A stretch of DNA of 64,000 nt from contig NC_017954.1 in assembly GCF_000264495.1 (NCBI RefSeq), positions 806,001-870,000 of the forward strand. Direction: 5' to 3'. The notes beneath the pieces are model-generated. The model saw only the letters and a list, made by a program, of their open reading frames with translations. It had not been told where the DNA came from and made no database searches. Shown here one piece after another: positions 42,155 to 50,487 of this stretch; the first letter of the stretch is position 1, and each line of letters begins with the position of its first letter. The stretch is from Thermogladius calderae 1633. GTDB lineage: Archaea > Thermoproteota > Thermoprotei_A > Sulfolobales > Desulfurococcaceae. The position numbers and the translations under genes are program-made.

Positions 42155-43249
42155 ATGAGCCTGGAGCTCCACCCTGTAAGCGTCACGCTCGACGACGTGA
42201 GCAAGTACTTCGGGAACGTCGTCGCGGTGGACCACGTCTCCCTAAAGATCGACAAGGGCGAGTTCTTCACGATACTCGGCCCCAGCGGCTGTGGTAAGTC
42301 TACGACCCTTAGGATAATCGCTGGCTTCGAAGTGCCCGACAGCGGGAGGGTCTTCTTCGACGACGAGGACGTCACGTTCAAGAAGCCCTACGAGAGGGAG
42401 ACGGCTATGGTCTTCCAGAACTACGCGTTGTGGCCCCACATGACCGTCTTCGACAACGTCGCCTACGGCCTGAGAGTCAAGAAGAAGAGGTATAACCTGA
42501 GTGAAGACGAGATAAAGAAGCTGGTTAAACAGGCGCTGGAGCTTGTAAGGCTCGAGGGGATGGAGAAGAGGTACCCCCTACAATTGAGCGGAGGGCAGCA
42601 GCAGAGGGTAGCCCTAGCCAGGGCACTAGTTGTGAGTCCGAGGATCCTCCTCCTCGACGAGCCCCTCAGTAACCTGGACGCCAAGCTCAGGATCGAGATG
42701 AGGGAGGAGCTGAAGAGGATACAGAGGAGCTTGAAGATAACCACCGTCTACGTGACTCACGACCAGGTGGAGGCGTTGAGTATGAGCGACAGGATCGCAG
42801 TCATGAACAGCGGCAGGATAATGCAGGTGGGCCGTCCCGACGAGGTCTACTTCAGGCCTAAAAACCTGTTCGTAGCCGAGTTCCTGGGGAGGAGCAACAT
42901 CTTCGAGGGCGAGATTGTAGGGGAGAAAGGGGACTACGTCCTGGTGAAAGTAGTAGAGCTCGACAAGGACATCCCGGCAACACCAGTCGAGAAAGGCCTG
43001 AAAGGAAAGGTCGCAGTAGTGATAAGGCCAGAGGTAATCGTCGTCGGGTCCCCTAAGAGCGACACGGACGTTATCTTCAAGGGTGTAGTGGACTTCAAGA
43101 TGTTCGTTGGCGATAAGCTCGAGGCGAGAGTGAAGGTGGGCAAGGTCACGCTCTTAGCGTACTTGCCAAACTACATCGACGTCTCGGTAGGGTCTACTAT
43201 CGAGCTCGGGGTCTCCGCCAGGAACATAATCGCGTTACCATACAAGTAG
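42155..43249 (+). CDS. ABC transporter ATPase (FbpC/AfuC/UgpC-like)
   Basis: Nucleotide-binding subunit of the importer. Motifs in 364 residues: Walker A GPSGCGKST (about 45-53), Q-loop VFQNYALWPHM, signature [15 protein letters not shown] (about 144-158), Walker B ILLLDEPLSNLDAKLR, and switch His in VTHDQVEAL. The C-terminal third is a beta-rich TOBE regulatory domain (about 250-364) as in sugar-phosphate and iron importers. ATG 42155 is 2 nt past the permease stop, so the two genes are coupled. Confidence 0.92.
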   Translation: MSLELHPVSVTLDDVSKYFGNVVAVDHVSLKIDKGEFFTILGPSGCGKSTTLRIIAGFEVPDSGRVFFDDEDVTFKKPYERETAMVFQNYALWPHMTVFDNVAYGLRVKKKRYNLSEDEIKKLVKQALELVRLEGMEKRYPLQLSGGQQQRVALARALVVSPRILLLDEPLSNLDAKLRIEMREELKRIQRSLKITTVYVTHDQVEALSMSDRIAVMNSGRIMQVGRPDEVYFRPKNLFVAEFLGRSNIFEGEIVGEKGDYVLVKVVELDKDIPATPVEKGLKGKVAVVIRPEVIVVGSPKSDTDVIFKGVVDFKMFVGDKLEARVKVGKVTLLAYLPNYIDVSVGSTIELGVSARNIIALPYK

Positions 43250-43298
43250 TATACTGTCGACCCGCAACGGCCGAAATACTAGGGGGGAGGCTTTTTAC

Positions 43299-43889
43299 TT
43301 GAGGATACTAGCCATAGGAGACACTCATATACCCGATAGGGCAAGCCGAGTGCCACCCCTGCTACTCGACCTCATAAACCGGGGTTCTTGGGACATAGTA
43401 GTCTTCACAGGCGACTTGACAGGAAGGGAGGTACTCGAGTGGGTTAAAAGGCTCGCCGGGAGCGTCTACGTTGTGAGAGGTAATATGGACTACCTTCCCC
43501 TCCCGAAGACGGCCGTCTTCGACGCCGGCTTGTTTAAGTTGGGCGTACACCACGGTGACCGGGTGTACCCGAGAGGCGATATCAGGCAGTTGACCGAGAT
43601 AGCGGTGCGGCTCGGGGTGTCGGTGCTCTTCTCCGGCCACACCCACTCGCCTTTCGTGGAAGTCGACAGCACTGGTAGGTACCTACACATAAACCCCGGC
43701 TCTCTTACGGGCGTGTGGGGAGGAGGGGACGCTTCCATGATCCCCAGCATGGCCGATGTCGAAGTCTCGGGCCAGGTCATATGCGTCAGGCTCTACGAGC
43801 TGAGGAACGGGGGCGTCCGCGAGACGTCGAAGTGCTTCTCCTACGAGGGCGGGGTTTTCAGGTACTGCCAGACCTCAAAGCCTCTATAA
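43299..43889 (+). CDS. YfcE/MJ0936-type cytoplasmic phosphodiesterase
   Basis: Small metallophosphoesterase; family members hydrolyse phosphodiesters such as bis-pNPP, with natural substrates mostly unknown. Motifs in 196 residues: GDTHIPD, TGDLTG, RGNMDYL, HHGDR and SGHTHSP, complete for two metals. No signal peptide, so it is cytoplasmic, unlike the two surface phosphoesterases nearby. TTG 43299 is fixed by GGGGGGAGG at 43282-43290. The C-terminal 40 residues include three Cys and extend past the usual family end; the 3' end overlaps the convergent kinase-like gene by 32 bp. Its place after the ABC importer hints that imported phosphodiesters could be processed inside (inference). Confidence 0.86.
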   Translation: MRILAIGDTHIPDRASRVPPLLLDLINRGSWDIVVFTGDLTGREVLEWVKRLAGSVYVVRGNMDYLPLPKTAVFDAGLFKLGVHHGDRVYPRGDIRQLTEIAVRLGVSVLFSGHTHSPFVEVDSTGRYLHINPGSLTGVWGGGDASMIPSMADVEVSGQVICVRLYELRNGGVRETSKCFSYEGGVFRYCQTSKPL

Positions 43890-44580
43890 AGGTCCTGCTC
43901 AAGGGGTAGGGGAGCATTAGCGAAGACACGAGTTTGACGAGGTAGGTCCCGGCCGACCTCGCGATTTCAGCCCGGTTCTCCGACCTCTCTAGATAGGAGC
44001 GGAGGAACACCGACATTTGCTCCCTGAAGCCGGCCAGGGCGAAGACGTTCTTCTCCAACGTCGCGAAAAGGTAGGAGGTAATGAATACTAACAGGTCCCA
44101 TATCATCGCTTGGGGTCTCGCTGGGCTGACCGCTTGCTCGCAGTCTATGACGTACCACTTGTCCCCTCTCTCGCTGTAGACGATGTTGTCCAGCTTCGTG
44201 TCCCCTAGAGAGTAGCCGTAGTTATGCGTCTCACTGAACACTTCTCCAAGCCTGTCCAGCTGTTTTCTAACCACCTCTACGTCGTTCGTTCCCTCGACGA
44301 ACTCCCTGGCGATCAGGGCGTCTCTGTAGTCGACAAGGATTACTCTAGGTGTGGAGAAGCCTCTCAGCTTCCTGAATGCTCTCACCTCCCGCTCCAGCCT
44401 GTTCAGGGGCTTGACCTCGAAGGGGTATACCTGGAGGGGGATTGTCGACGCCTTTATGAAAGCCCACTTCAAAATCCCTGGCTCCCTCCCGTACTCTTTC
44501 ACCACGACTTTCACGTCGCCGAGTTCGACTACCCTTACCTGGAGGTGTACCTCTCGTAAAGAGTCGACTATGTTCCTCAA
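43858..44580 (-). CDS. Small protein-kinase-fold protein (RIO/Bud32-like)
   Basis: Kinase-like fold with a plausible phosphotransfer site: a Lys in DVKVVVKEYG (ATP-binding strand), catalytic loop SLGDTKLDNIVY (GDXKXXN, similar to HGDLKPXN of Bud32/RIO-type kinases) and YVIDCEQA in the DFG position. No transmembrane helix is evident. The frame opens at 44661, but a BRE/TATA (CCTTATATATG) at 44617-44626 on the minus strand lies inside that extension; transcription should start near 44594, so TTG 44580 with an upstream GGAG is chosen (240 residues). The substrate is unknown; sugar, antibiotic-like or protein targets are all possible. Confidence 0.65.
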   Translation of the reverse strand: MRNIVDSLREVHLQVRVVELGDVKVVVKEYGREPGILKWAFIKASTIPLQVYPFEVKPLNRLEREVRAFRKLRGFSTPRVILVDYRDALIAREFVEGTNDVEVVRKQLDRLGEVFSETHNYGYSLGDTKLDNIVYSERGDKWYVIDCEQAVSPARPQAMIWDLLVFITSYLFATLEKNVFALAGFREQMSVFLRSYLERSENRAEIARSAGTYLVKLVSSLMLPYPLSRTFIEALRSGST

Positions 44581-44616
44581 ACCGCGACTCCTGTAGTAGA
44601 CTACTCTTACAGCAAC

Positions 44617-44626
44617 ATATATAAGG
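44617..44626 (-). promoter_or_regulatory. BRE/TATA element of the kinase-like gene
   Basis: CTCCTTATATATG on the minus strand is one of the clearest promoter boxes in the window and places the start of transcription near 44594, which excludes a longer N-terminus for the kinase-like protein. Confidence 0.6.
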
Positions 44627-44650
44627 AGGGTCGGGTGCCCAGGGGAGTCA

Positions 44651-44716
44651 CCCTTGCTCATCCCGCCCCGTGCCTACGGGGGTGTGGCAAGGGCCGGTCC
44701 GATAATAAAATATCGG
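44651..44716. other. GC-rich nested hairpin plus adjacent dyad in the 311-bp gap
   Basis: The gap 44581-44891 holds no gene that I can support. CCCTTGC (44651-44657) pairs with GCAAGGG (44687-44693); inside it CCCCGT (44666-44671) pairs with ACGGGG (44676-44681) around a GCCT loop, leaving an 8/5-nt internal loop. Right beside it, CCGATA (44699-44704) pairs with TATCGG (44711-44716). The GC content differs sharply from the AT-rich remainder of the gap. It could be a small structured RNA on either strand or a terminator; it lacks tRNA features. Confidence 0.4.
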
Positions 44717-44891
44717 TGGACAGCTTCTTAAACGTTCCCGTGAAAACAATTTGTAATGGAAAACCCGATCTCACTTAAAGTCTCTGTCTGTTCTATTTAA
44801 ATTCATGTCCTAGACACCCTCATGGCTCCCGGCTAAATTCTTAATTACTATGGCGACTCATCAAGGCGATTGCAACTACTGAGGGGACAAG

Positions 44892-45200
44892 ATGGCAGTA
44901 ACTGTCGTCGAGTCACAGAAGCCTATTGTCGAGCACAACATTATAACCCTTGACATAAAGCAGAGGAAGAAGGTGATATCGCTCAGAGTAGACGAGAGTG
45001 CTATAACGACTATTGACAGGTACCTGATGGCCAACGGCCTACCTTCGCGGACAGCTGTCCTGAGTAGGCTCGTCGAGGCTTTCGCTAACGGTGTTAGCGG
45101 GGAGAGGGGGAGGCTCAGGGAGATAAAACTCGTCCTCCTTTTCAACTCGGTAAGCGACAAAGAAAAAAGCGAGAGGCAGGTTATAATAAGGCTCGCGTAG
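44892..45200 (+). CDS. Ribbon-helix-helix (CopG/MetJ-type) DNA-binding protein
   Basis: Probable transcriptional regulator. Residues about 35-70 read KVISLRVDESAITTIDRYL then PSRTAVLSRLVEAF, the beta-strand/helix/helix pattern of RHH dimers. An N-terminal arm of about 30 residues and a C-terminal beta segment (about 75-102) flank it. ATG 44892 follows GAGGGGA. An A/T box (AATTCTTAATTAC, about 44836-44848) precedes it. The stop codon abuts the stop of the convergent winged-helix gene (TAGCTA shared at 45198-45203). Its target genes are not apparent. Confidence 0.72.
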   Translation: MAVTVVESQKPIVEHNIITLDIKQRKKVISLRVDESAITTIDRYLMANGLPSRTAVLSRLVEAFANGVSGERGRLREIKLVLLFNSVSDKEKSERQVIIRLA

Positions 45201-45578
45201 CTAGAGCTTCCCGGTCTTGACTTTTTCGACAATAAACCTCACAATGTCGGCGGGCATGCTTATCTGGTGAGCAAGCTGCTCCACGTTGACGTCCGGCCCA
45301 TACCTCGCTATAGCCTCTTTAACCGCGGTAACCGCCTCGATGTAGACGACTTTACGCCCCTCCCTGACCTTAGCTACGATACCCATCCTGTTTAGCTCCG
45401 AAAGGTACTTGGACTCGATGGTCCTAGGCCTGTTGGTTTTCTGCGAGACTGTGTCGGCTGTAACCTTCTTCAGGTCGAGAACGGTCTTCAGGGTCTTCAT
45501 TAGTGTTGGCCTTATCGCTATCTTCCTGTTCATTAGAAACCTTATGTCGTAAATAGAGCAATACTCTTCACTTGACAA
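45201..45578 (-). CDS. Winged-helix-like small DNA-binding protein
   Basis: 125 residues with a helix-turn-helix reading TADTVSQKTNRPRTIESKYLSELNRMGIVAK (given in part: TVSQKTNRPRTIESKYL is the recognition region) followed by a wing VREGRKVVYI, then a C-terminal helical segment. This resembles archaeal ArsR/MarR-like regulators but I cannot name the family. TTG 45578 lies about 20 nt after the start expected from the A/T box TTAATTTAAAG (near 45620-45630, minus strand), with GGGGTG upstream; ATG 45533 is an alternative. It is convergent with the RHH gene. Confidence 0.65.
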   Translation of the reverse strand: MSSEEYCSIYDIRFLMNRKIAIRPTLMKTLKTVLDLKKVTADTVSQKTNRPRTIESKYLSELNRMGIVAKVREGRKVVYIEAVTAVKEAIARYGPDVNVEQLAHQISMPADIVRFIVEKVKTGKL

Positions 45579-45706
45579 CCTAACACCCCATTGTGAAAAC
45601 TCAATCCTCTATGATGATCTTTAAATTAAGACCTTAATAAATATTTTGAATCAAGCCATGCTAGGTATACCAACTTTTCGTAAACATGCTTTTGATGACG
45701 TATAGT

Positions 45707-45755
45707 GTTTTTAACGCCTAGACCCGAATAAGATAGCTACGCTCGGGGTGGTTAC
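45707..45755 (+). promoter_or_regulatory. Promoter and ribosome site of the asparaginase gene
   Basis: GTTTTTAAC (45707-45715) predicts a start near 45737; GGGGTGG (45746-45752) is the ribosome site for ATG 45756. Confidence 0.5.
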
Positions 45756-46712
45756 ATGGGCTTCGTAATCCTTCACGGAGGGGCGGGCACGTGGCGCGAG
45801 AGTAAAGTGAAGTCGAAGGCGGTGGAGGCGATCGGTCGTTGCGCGAAACTGGGGCGGGAAGTCCTCGAGAGTACCGACAACGCCCTGGCGACCGTAGTCG
45901 AGGCCGTCAAGTGCATGGAGGACTCGGGCTACTTGAACGCAGGAGTAGGGAGCGTCCTAGACCTGGTGGGCGAGAGAAGTCTAGACGCCGGGTTAATGAC
46001 CAGCACGGGCCTCGTGGGCGCAGTGGCTGCCGTCAGACGTGTCAAGAACCCGATACTCCTAGCCAGGTTTATAGCCGAGAACACCCCCCACGTCCTCCTC
46101 GCAGGCGAGAGGGCTGACGAACTGGGCCTCCTCCTCGGGCTGGAGCCGCTACCACCCCCTCCTCCACACGTATTCGAGAGGTACAGGGAGTCGCTGGCGA
46201 GGCTCCTCGGCAAGTCTGTCGGGGACGCCTACTACCTCAAGATCTACGCCTTGCTCGACGCCTTGAAGAATCTGAAAAAGTCGCTGTCGGAGTCTTTGCT
46301 TCTCGGGGACACTGTAGGGGCAGTCGCGGTGGACGGCAAGGGCGTCCTAGCCGCGGCCACCAGCACCGGCGGTGTGTCCCTGAAACTCCCCGGGAGGGTG
46401 GGGGACTCCCCTATTCCAGGAGCTGGCTTCTACAGTGGAAAGTACACTGCGTGCAGCGCCACCGGGTACGGGGAGGTGATCATAAGAGAGATCCCCTGCC
46501 GCAGGCTGGAAGAGCTTGTGGGGAGCGGGCTGGGCTTGAACGAGGCGGCCGAGGTAGTAATAAGAGAGGCGACAAGCAGGCACGGAGCCGGGAACATGGG
46601 GTTTATAGCGGTAGACAGGGAGGGTAGGTTCGTTGTCAAGTACAACACTGAGGCGATCCTGGTCGCCTACGTAGGCGCCGACGGGAGACTTGTCGTGGTG
46701 GACAAGCCGTAG
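45756..46712 (+). CDS. Plant-type L-asparaginase / isoaspartyl peptidase (Ntn hydrolase)
   Basis: Self-cleaving Thr-nucleophile hydrolase acting on asparagine or beta-aspartyl peptides, which accumulate in heat-damaged proteins. The N-terminus FVILHGGAGTW and the central NAGVGSVLDL are family motifs; the autocleavage site GDTVGAVAVD makes T186 the nucleophile of the beta subunit, and TSTGGVSLKLPGRVGDSPIPG (in part) gives the substrate loop. A Pro-rich patch lies at 131-137. The 318-residue length is standard. ATG 45756 has GGGGTGG upstream. Confidence 0.92.
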   Translation: MGFVILHGGAGTWRESKVKSKAVEAIGRCAKLGREVLESTDNALATVVEAVKCMEDSGYLNAGVGSVLDLVGERSLDAGLMTSTGLVGAVAAVRRVKNPILLARFIAENTPHVLLAGERADELGLLLGLEPLPPPPPHVFERYRESLARLLGKSVGDAYYLKIYALLDALKNLKKSLSESLLLGDTVGAVAVDGKGVLAAATSTGGVSLKLPGRVGDSPIPGAGFYSGKYTACSATGYGEVIIREIPCRRLEELVGSGLGLNEAAEVVIREATSRHGAGNMGFIAVDREGRFVVKYNTEAILVAYVGADGRLVVVDKP

Positions 46713-46761
46713 CGCCTTTTTCAACCTGAGTTTTAATAGAAAGCTTTTAGGAAGATGCGTA

Positions 46762-47508
46762 TTGCGTAACACCTTCGAGAGCTCAGAGGAGGCGCTTGCA
46801 TATAGGTCCGCGCTGAGGAGGAGGGTCTGGAGCGCGCTGGAAGAAGCGGGTGTAGCCGCTTTCCCCAGGCCTGTCTACGGCAGGATACCGAACTTCGTCG
46901 GCGCAGAGCAGGCGGCGTCGAGACTTATACGAGTACTACTCGATACGGGTGTTAGCGCTGTCTTTGTCAACCCCGACTCCCCCCAGGCACCCGTGAGGAG
47001 GATGTTGCTCGAGGAGGGCGTTAAGGTCTACGTGTCGACCCCCAGGATATCAAGGGGTTTCGTCCTCCTCGACCCAGCCGCAACACCCAAGGGAAAGGCT
47101 CGCGAGGCCTCCACAATCAGCGGGCTCTTCAAGTACGGGAGGCCCGCAAACCCGAGAGACATGCCCAGAATAGACGCCTTTGTCGCGGGCTCGGTGGTCG
47201 TGGACCACGGTGGCGGCCGGCTAGGTAAGGGGGAAGGGTACAGCGAGCTGGAGTACGCTATACTCGCCCACTTTAAGCTGGTCGACGAAAACACAATAGT
47301 TGCGACGACTGTTCACGACCTCCAAGTAGTCGAGAGCCCGATCCCCTTAATGCCCTGGGACCTTACGGTCGACCTCATATCGACGCCTACGCGCCTCATA
47401 AGGGTCGGCGGGTTGAGACAGAGGCCCACGAGAGTCGACTGCGGACTGATACCGAGGGAGAAAGTCCTGGAGATACCCATACTGAGAGAGCTGTGTGAGC
47501 AGGCTTAA
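46762..47508 (+). CDS. 5-formyltetrahydrofolate cyclo-ligase family protein
   Basis: ATP-dependent enzyme family converting 5-formyl-THF to methenyl-THF; crenarchaeal members may act on modified folates. The 248 residues show RRRVWSALEEAGVAAFPRP at the N-terminus, the family glycine-rich segment RLGKGEGYSELEYAIL and the conserved TVHDLQVVE stretch. TTG 46762 starts the homologous region and lies about 26 nt after TTTTAATAG (46733-46741), consistent with a leaderless mRNA. It is possibly co-oriented but separately transcribed from the asparaginase gene. Confidence 0.82.
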   Translation: MRNTFESSEEALAYRSALRRRVWSALEEAGVAAFPRPVYGRIPNFVGAEQAASRLIRVLLDTGVSAVFVNPDSPQAPVRRMLLEEGVKVYVSTPRISRGFVLLDPAATPKGKAREASTISGLFKYGRPANPRDMPRIDAFVAGSVVVDHGGGRLGKGEGYSELEYAILAHFKLVDENTIVATTVHDLQVVESPIPLMPWDLTVDLISTPTRLIRVGGLRQRPTRVDCGLIPREKVLEIPILRELCEQA

Positions 47509-47545
47509 ATAGCTACTCTGCCGATAGTCCCTGGCGTGGTCTGGG

Positions 47546-48070
47546 ATGCCTGCTAGACCGTACAGGCTACTCTACCCGCTCAGAACCTACCTCATTACCT
47601 CTGGCTCCTACCCGGAGGAGTATAACGTCATGACGGCCGACTGGGTGACGGTTGTGTCGTCCCAGCCCTTCTACGTAGCGGTGTCGATCGCCCCGGAAAG
47701 GTACACCTACAGGCTGGTGAAAAAACACGGGGAGTTCGTAGTCGCGGTTCCGAGCTGGGAGTTGTTGAGAGAGGTATGGCTCGCTGGAAGCCTAAGTGGT
47801 CCCGCCAAGCTCCGCGAGTTGAGGCTGACCTTCGAGAGGGGGAGGCGCGTGAAGGCCCCGGTGATCCGCGAGGCGGTAGCAAACCTTGAGTGCAGGGTGC
47901 TGGAGTCTAAGCTCTACGGCGACCACGAGCTGTTTATCGGGGAGGTCGTCTACACTCACCACACCCCTCGGGCGTACGACGACCTCACACCCCGCCCCGA
48001 CCTCAAGGTCATCCTACACTTGTCGGGTAACATGTTCCTCTCGAACGAGACGGTCGTCACGTCAGTCTAG
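47546..48070 (+). CDS. Flavin reductase-like / flavoredoxin-type FMN-binding protein
   Basis: FMN-binding split-barrel protein of 174 residues. The motif YNVMTADWVTVVSSQPFYVAVSI (in part) matches the flavin reductase-like domain, where TADW.. contacts FMN, followed by RYTYRLVKKHGEFVV. The C-terminus LSGNMFLSN is also typical. ATG 47546 starts 37 nt after the previous stop. The physiological electron donor is unknown. Confidence 0.85.
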   Translation: MPARPYRLLYPLRTYLITSGSYPEEYNVMTADWVTVVSSQPFYVAVSIAPERYTYRLVKKHGEFVVAVPSWELLREVWLAGSLSGPAKLRELRLTFERGRRVKAPVIREAVANLECRVLESKLYGDHELFIGEVVYTHHTPRAYDDLTPRPDLKVILHLSGNMFLSNETVVTSV

Positions 48071-48082
48071 GGGAAGAACGAG

Positions 48083-48727
48083 TTGAGCGAGGAGGGCAAA
48101 CCCCGAGGGGTAGAGAGGAAGGTTCTCTTAAACCCCTTCGTAGCCTACGGCTTGATCAAGGGGTTCTTCTCGGCGAGGAAGCTCTGTAAGGTGCTAGCGG
48201 AGCAGGGTCTAGAGTTCGAGAGCACTGGTGAATGCGTCAAGCAGCTGAGGAGGCTCTCCAATAGGCTTGGGGAGCTCAGGGGCTTTGACGAGAGGCTAGT
48301 CGCCCGCATCCTTGAGGAGTCCAGCCTCGAGCTCAAGACGGACCTAGCCGTCTTGAGCGTCGACCTGGGGGCTTACCCTGAAGTCCTGAAGCTTGTCTCT
48401 GAGATAAGGGGTAGGGCGAGGTTCCTCTCCGTCATTCAGAGCGTGTCGTCTATCACGATCGTGATCGACAGGGAGCACGCGGGGCACTTTATAGAGAGAC
48501 TGGGAGCGCATGTCCTCTACACGGCGAACAACGTGTCGGCCGTGATAATGGTGAGCCCAGACGAGGTCATTAACACCCCCGGCTTCATATCAGTGGTCAC
48601 GTCCCTCCTCTCTCTCCACGGGATTAACATCCTCCAGTTGTTGTCCTGCCATAGGGACACGATAATGATCATGAGCGAGGAGGACAGTAGGAAGGCTTTT
48701 CAACTACTATCGGAGCTATCAAGATAG
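48083..48727 (+). CDS. ACT-domain protein of unknown function
   Basis: 214 residues. The C-terminal third, SAVIMVSPDEVINTPGFIS followed by LLSLHGINILQLLSC, reads as an ACT domain like the regulatory part of aspartokinases, a small-ligand sensor. A second related beta-alpha segment (SVIQSVSSITIVIDREHAG) precedes it, suggesting paired ACT units. The N-terminal 110 residues are helical and unrecognised (no kinase or HTH signature I can defend). TTG 48083 follows GGGGAAG. It may form a short operon with the following membrane protein gene, which starts 3 nt after the stop. Confidence 0.65.
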   Translation: MSEEGKPRGVERKVLLNPFVAYGLIKGFFSARKLCKVLAEQGLEFESTGECVKQLRRLSNRLGELRGFDERLVARILEESSLELKTDLAVLSVDLGAYPEVLKLVSEIRGRARFLSVIQSVSSITIVIDREHAGHFIERLGAHVLYTANNVSAVIMVSPDEVINTPGFISVVTSLLSLHGINILQLLSCHRDTIMIMSEEDSRKAFQLLSELSR

Positions 48728-48730
48728 GAG

Positions 48731-49135
48731 GTGATAGCGAAGCCGTGCTGGGGTGGTCGGTTGGTCAATAGAGTACTGGTATCGGCACTGACGATCGTTT
48801 CCGGGGTATTTTACGGTGCCGAGGCCTTTTCGTTATACGTCGGCCTATCCTACGTACTAGACTTACTCGCGTTCATGAAACCGCTGATGTCCTACTTCGA
48901 GGGTCTCAGGCTCGTGTTCACCAGCTTCAACCTCCTGTTGTCGTTGCTGTCTTTGATCGTAGGAGTGCTGGTGTTGAAAATACGCGAGGAAAGGCTCGTC
49001 TCCCTATCGCCAGTTCTGATGTTTGTCACAGTAGCGTCTATTCCTGTCGGAGGCGGGTTCCTCGTAGGTTCCGGGCTATCCGCTCTGGCCACAAGCCTAC
49101 TGCTCGGCGAGGGTGTAGAAGTAAGACTGGCCTAA
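48731..49135 (+). CDS. Small four-helix membrane protein, unknown
   Basis: 134 residues with hydrophobic helices near 14-32, 37-50, 63-81 and 92-125. No family recognised. GTG 48731 lies 3 nt after the ACT-protein stop, preceded by AGGAG, so translation is probably coupled and a functional link with that sensor is possible. The 3' end faces the convergent amidohydrolase with a 24-nt gap. Confidence 0.6.
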   Translation: MIAKPCWGGRLVNRVLVSALTIVSGVFYGAEAFSLYVGLSYVLDLLAFMKPLMSYFEGLRLVFTSFNLLLSLLSLIVGVLVLKIREERLVSLSPVLMFVTVASIPVGGGFLVGSGLSALATSLLLGEGVEVRLA

Positions 49136-49159
49136 AACGCGTTTGCTCAGAGCTTAGGG

Positions 49160-50437
49160 TTAGAGTCCAGTGATCCTGTTCTTCAGGATCGACCCGGCCT
49201 TCATGACTAACAGGATCCTATTTTTGTCCAGCAGTATCTTGGGGTCGTCGAGGGGGTTGCCGTCGACTATTATCAGGTCTGCTAGCTTCCCCTTCTCGAG
49301 GCTGCCTGTCTGGTCTCGTAGACCAGCTACCTCGGCGGCGTTGATCGTCGCGGCCCTCAAGGCCTCCGCTGGGGGCATTCCGATCTTCTCGACGAACAGA
49401 ACGAGCTCGAGCGCGTTGTCGCCGTGCTTGAACGCCCTCGCGCCGCCCCAGAAGTCCGTCCCCGTAGCGAGCTTGACGCCGGCCCTCCACGCTGCCCTAG
49501 CCCTTTCGACATGGTACTTGATGAGGAAGCCCTCTTTTTCAAGAGCCCAGTCTGGGAGACCCAACTCCCTGCCGTACGTGAGGATGTGCTCGGAGACGGC
49601 GAGCGTCGGCACCACTACGGCGTCCTTTTCCAGCGCGAGCTGGATCCCCGTCTCGTCGATCATGTCTGCGTGTGCGATGACCTTCACACCACCGAGTAGC
49701 GCGTTGACTATCCCCTTGTCCCCCTCGGCGTGAGCGTGGACGAACCTCCCAGCAGCCTTCGCCTCCTCGACGATCGCCTTTATCTCCTCCAGGGTGAACT
49801 GCGTGTACTCGGGCCTGTCCCTCTGCGACATCACGCCACCCGTTGTGAAGATCTTTATGAAGTCCGAGCCCATCCTTAGCGCGTACCTAGCGGCCTTCCT
49901 ACACTCGTCTACGCCGTCACAAATGAGGGAAGCAAAGGATCCTATCCTGTGGGGCGACCTTGCGTCGCTAATCTCTAGTGGGAGGTAGTGTGTGTCTCCG
50001 TGGCCGAACGTCTGCGAGAGTGGTGCGCCGGCCGCCACTATCCTGGGCCCCACGACAGTCCCCTCCTCTACGGCCTGCTTCAGGCCGAGGGCGATCAATC
50101 CGCCGGCGTCGACGACAGTCGTGAACCCTGCTTCGGCTAGCGCCTCAAGGTCCCTGACAGCCCTAGCCACGAGTGTCTCATAGCTCGTGAAGAGGGGCTC
50201 TTTCACCACGTCGCCCGTCCTTAGGCCTGATAGGTGCATGTGGGCGTCTATGAGCCCCGGCATAACGACCCTTCCGCCGGCGTCAATGACCTTGTCCGCC
50301 CTGGAGGCGTCGACTTCGCCGCTAGTGCCCACGTCGGCTATGTACTTGCCCTCGACTAGCAACCTAGCGTTCTCGACGATGCGACCCTTTTTCACGTCTA
50401 GGACACGTGCGTTGTCGATCAGTATCGTCTCCATCAC
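49160..50437 (-). CDS. Metal-dependent amidohydrolase (prolidase / imidazolonepropionase-like, COG1228)
   Basis: Cytoplasmic hydrolase of 425 residues. The binuclear metal site is complete by eye: DAHMHLSG (HXH near 65-67), a candidate carbamylated Lys in FIKIFTTGG, HAHAEG, HADMID and TGTDFWGGA (distal Asp). These features fit the Xaa-Pro dipeptidase/arginine-carboxypeptidase branch; the substrate cannot be named. ATG at 50437 begins MMETILIDNAR. It has its own short upstream gap (50438-50487) containing an A/T-rich box (about 50462-50475). Confidence 0.86.
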   Translation of the reverse strand: MMETILIDNARVLDVKKGRIVENARLLVEGKYIADVGTSGEVDASRADKVIDAGGRVVMPGLIDAHMHLSGLRTGDVVKEPLFTSYETLVARAVRDLEALAEAGFTTVVDAGGLIALGLKQAVEEGTVVGPRIVAAGAPLSQTFGHGDTHYLPLEISDARSPHRIGSFASLICDGVDECRKAARYALRMGSDFIKIFTTGGVMSQRDRPEYTQFTLEEIKAIVEEAKAAGRFVHAHAEGDKGIVNALLGGVKVIAHADMIDETGIQLALEKDAVVVPTLAVSEHILTYGRELGLPDWALEKEGFLIKYHVERARAAWRAGVKLATGTDFWGGARAFKHGDNALELVLFVEKIGMPPAEALRAATINAAEVAGLRDQTGSLEKGKLADLIIVDGNPLDDPKILLDKNRILLVMKAGSILKNRITGL

Positions 50438-50487
50438 CCTGATACACTAGAATGGGACATACTTTAAAAACGTATACATATATGTAG

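Noticed and set aside
44581-44661. Extended N-terminus of the kinase-like protein
   Set aside because: A strong BRE/TATA element lies within it, so the mRNA should begin downstream.
44651-44693. tRNA or C/D RNA in the GC-rich hairpin
   Set aside because: No cloverleaf, no GGTTCRANNCC-like T-arm and no paired C and D boxes.
45611-45700. C-box-like ATGATGA and TTGATGA strings before the asparaginase gene as sRNA
   Set aside because: No CTGA D box at a suitable distance on the same strand.
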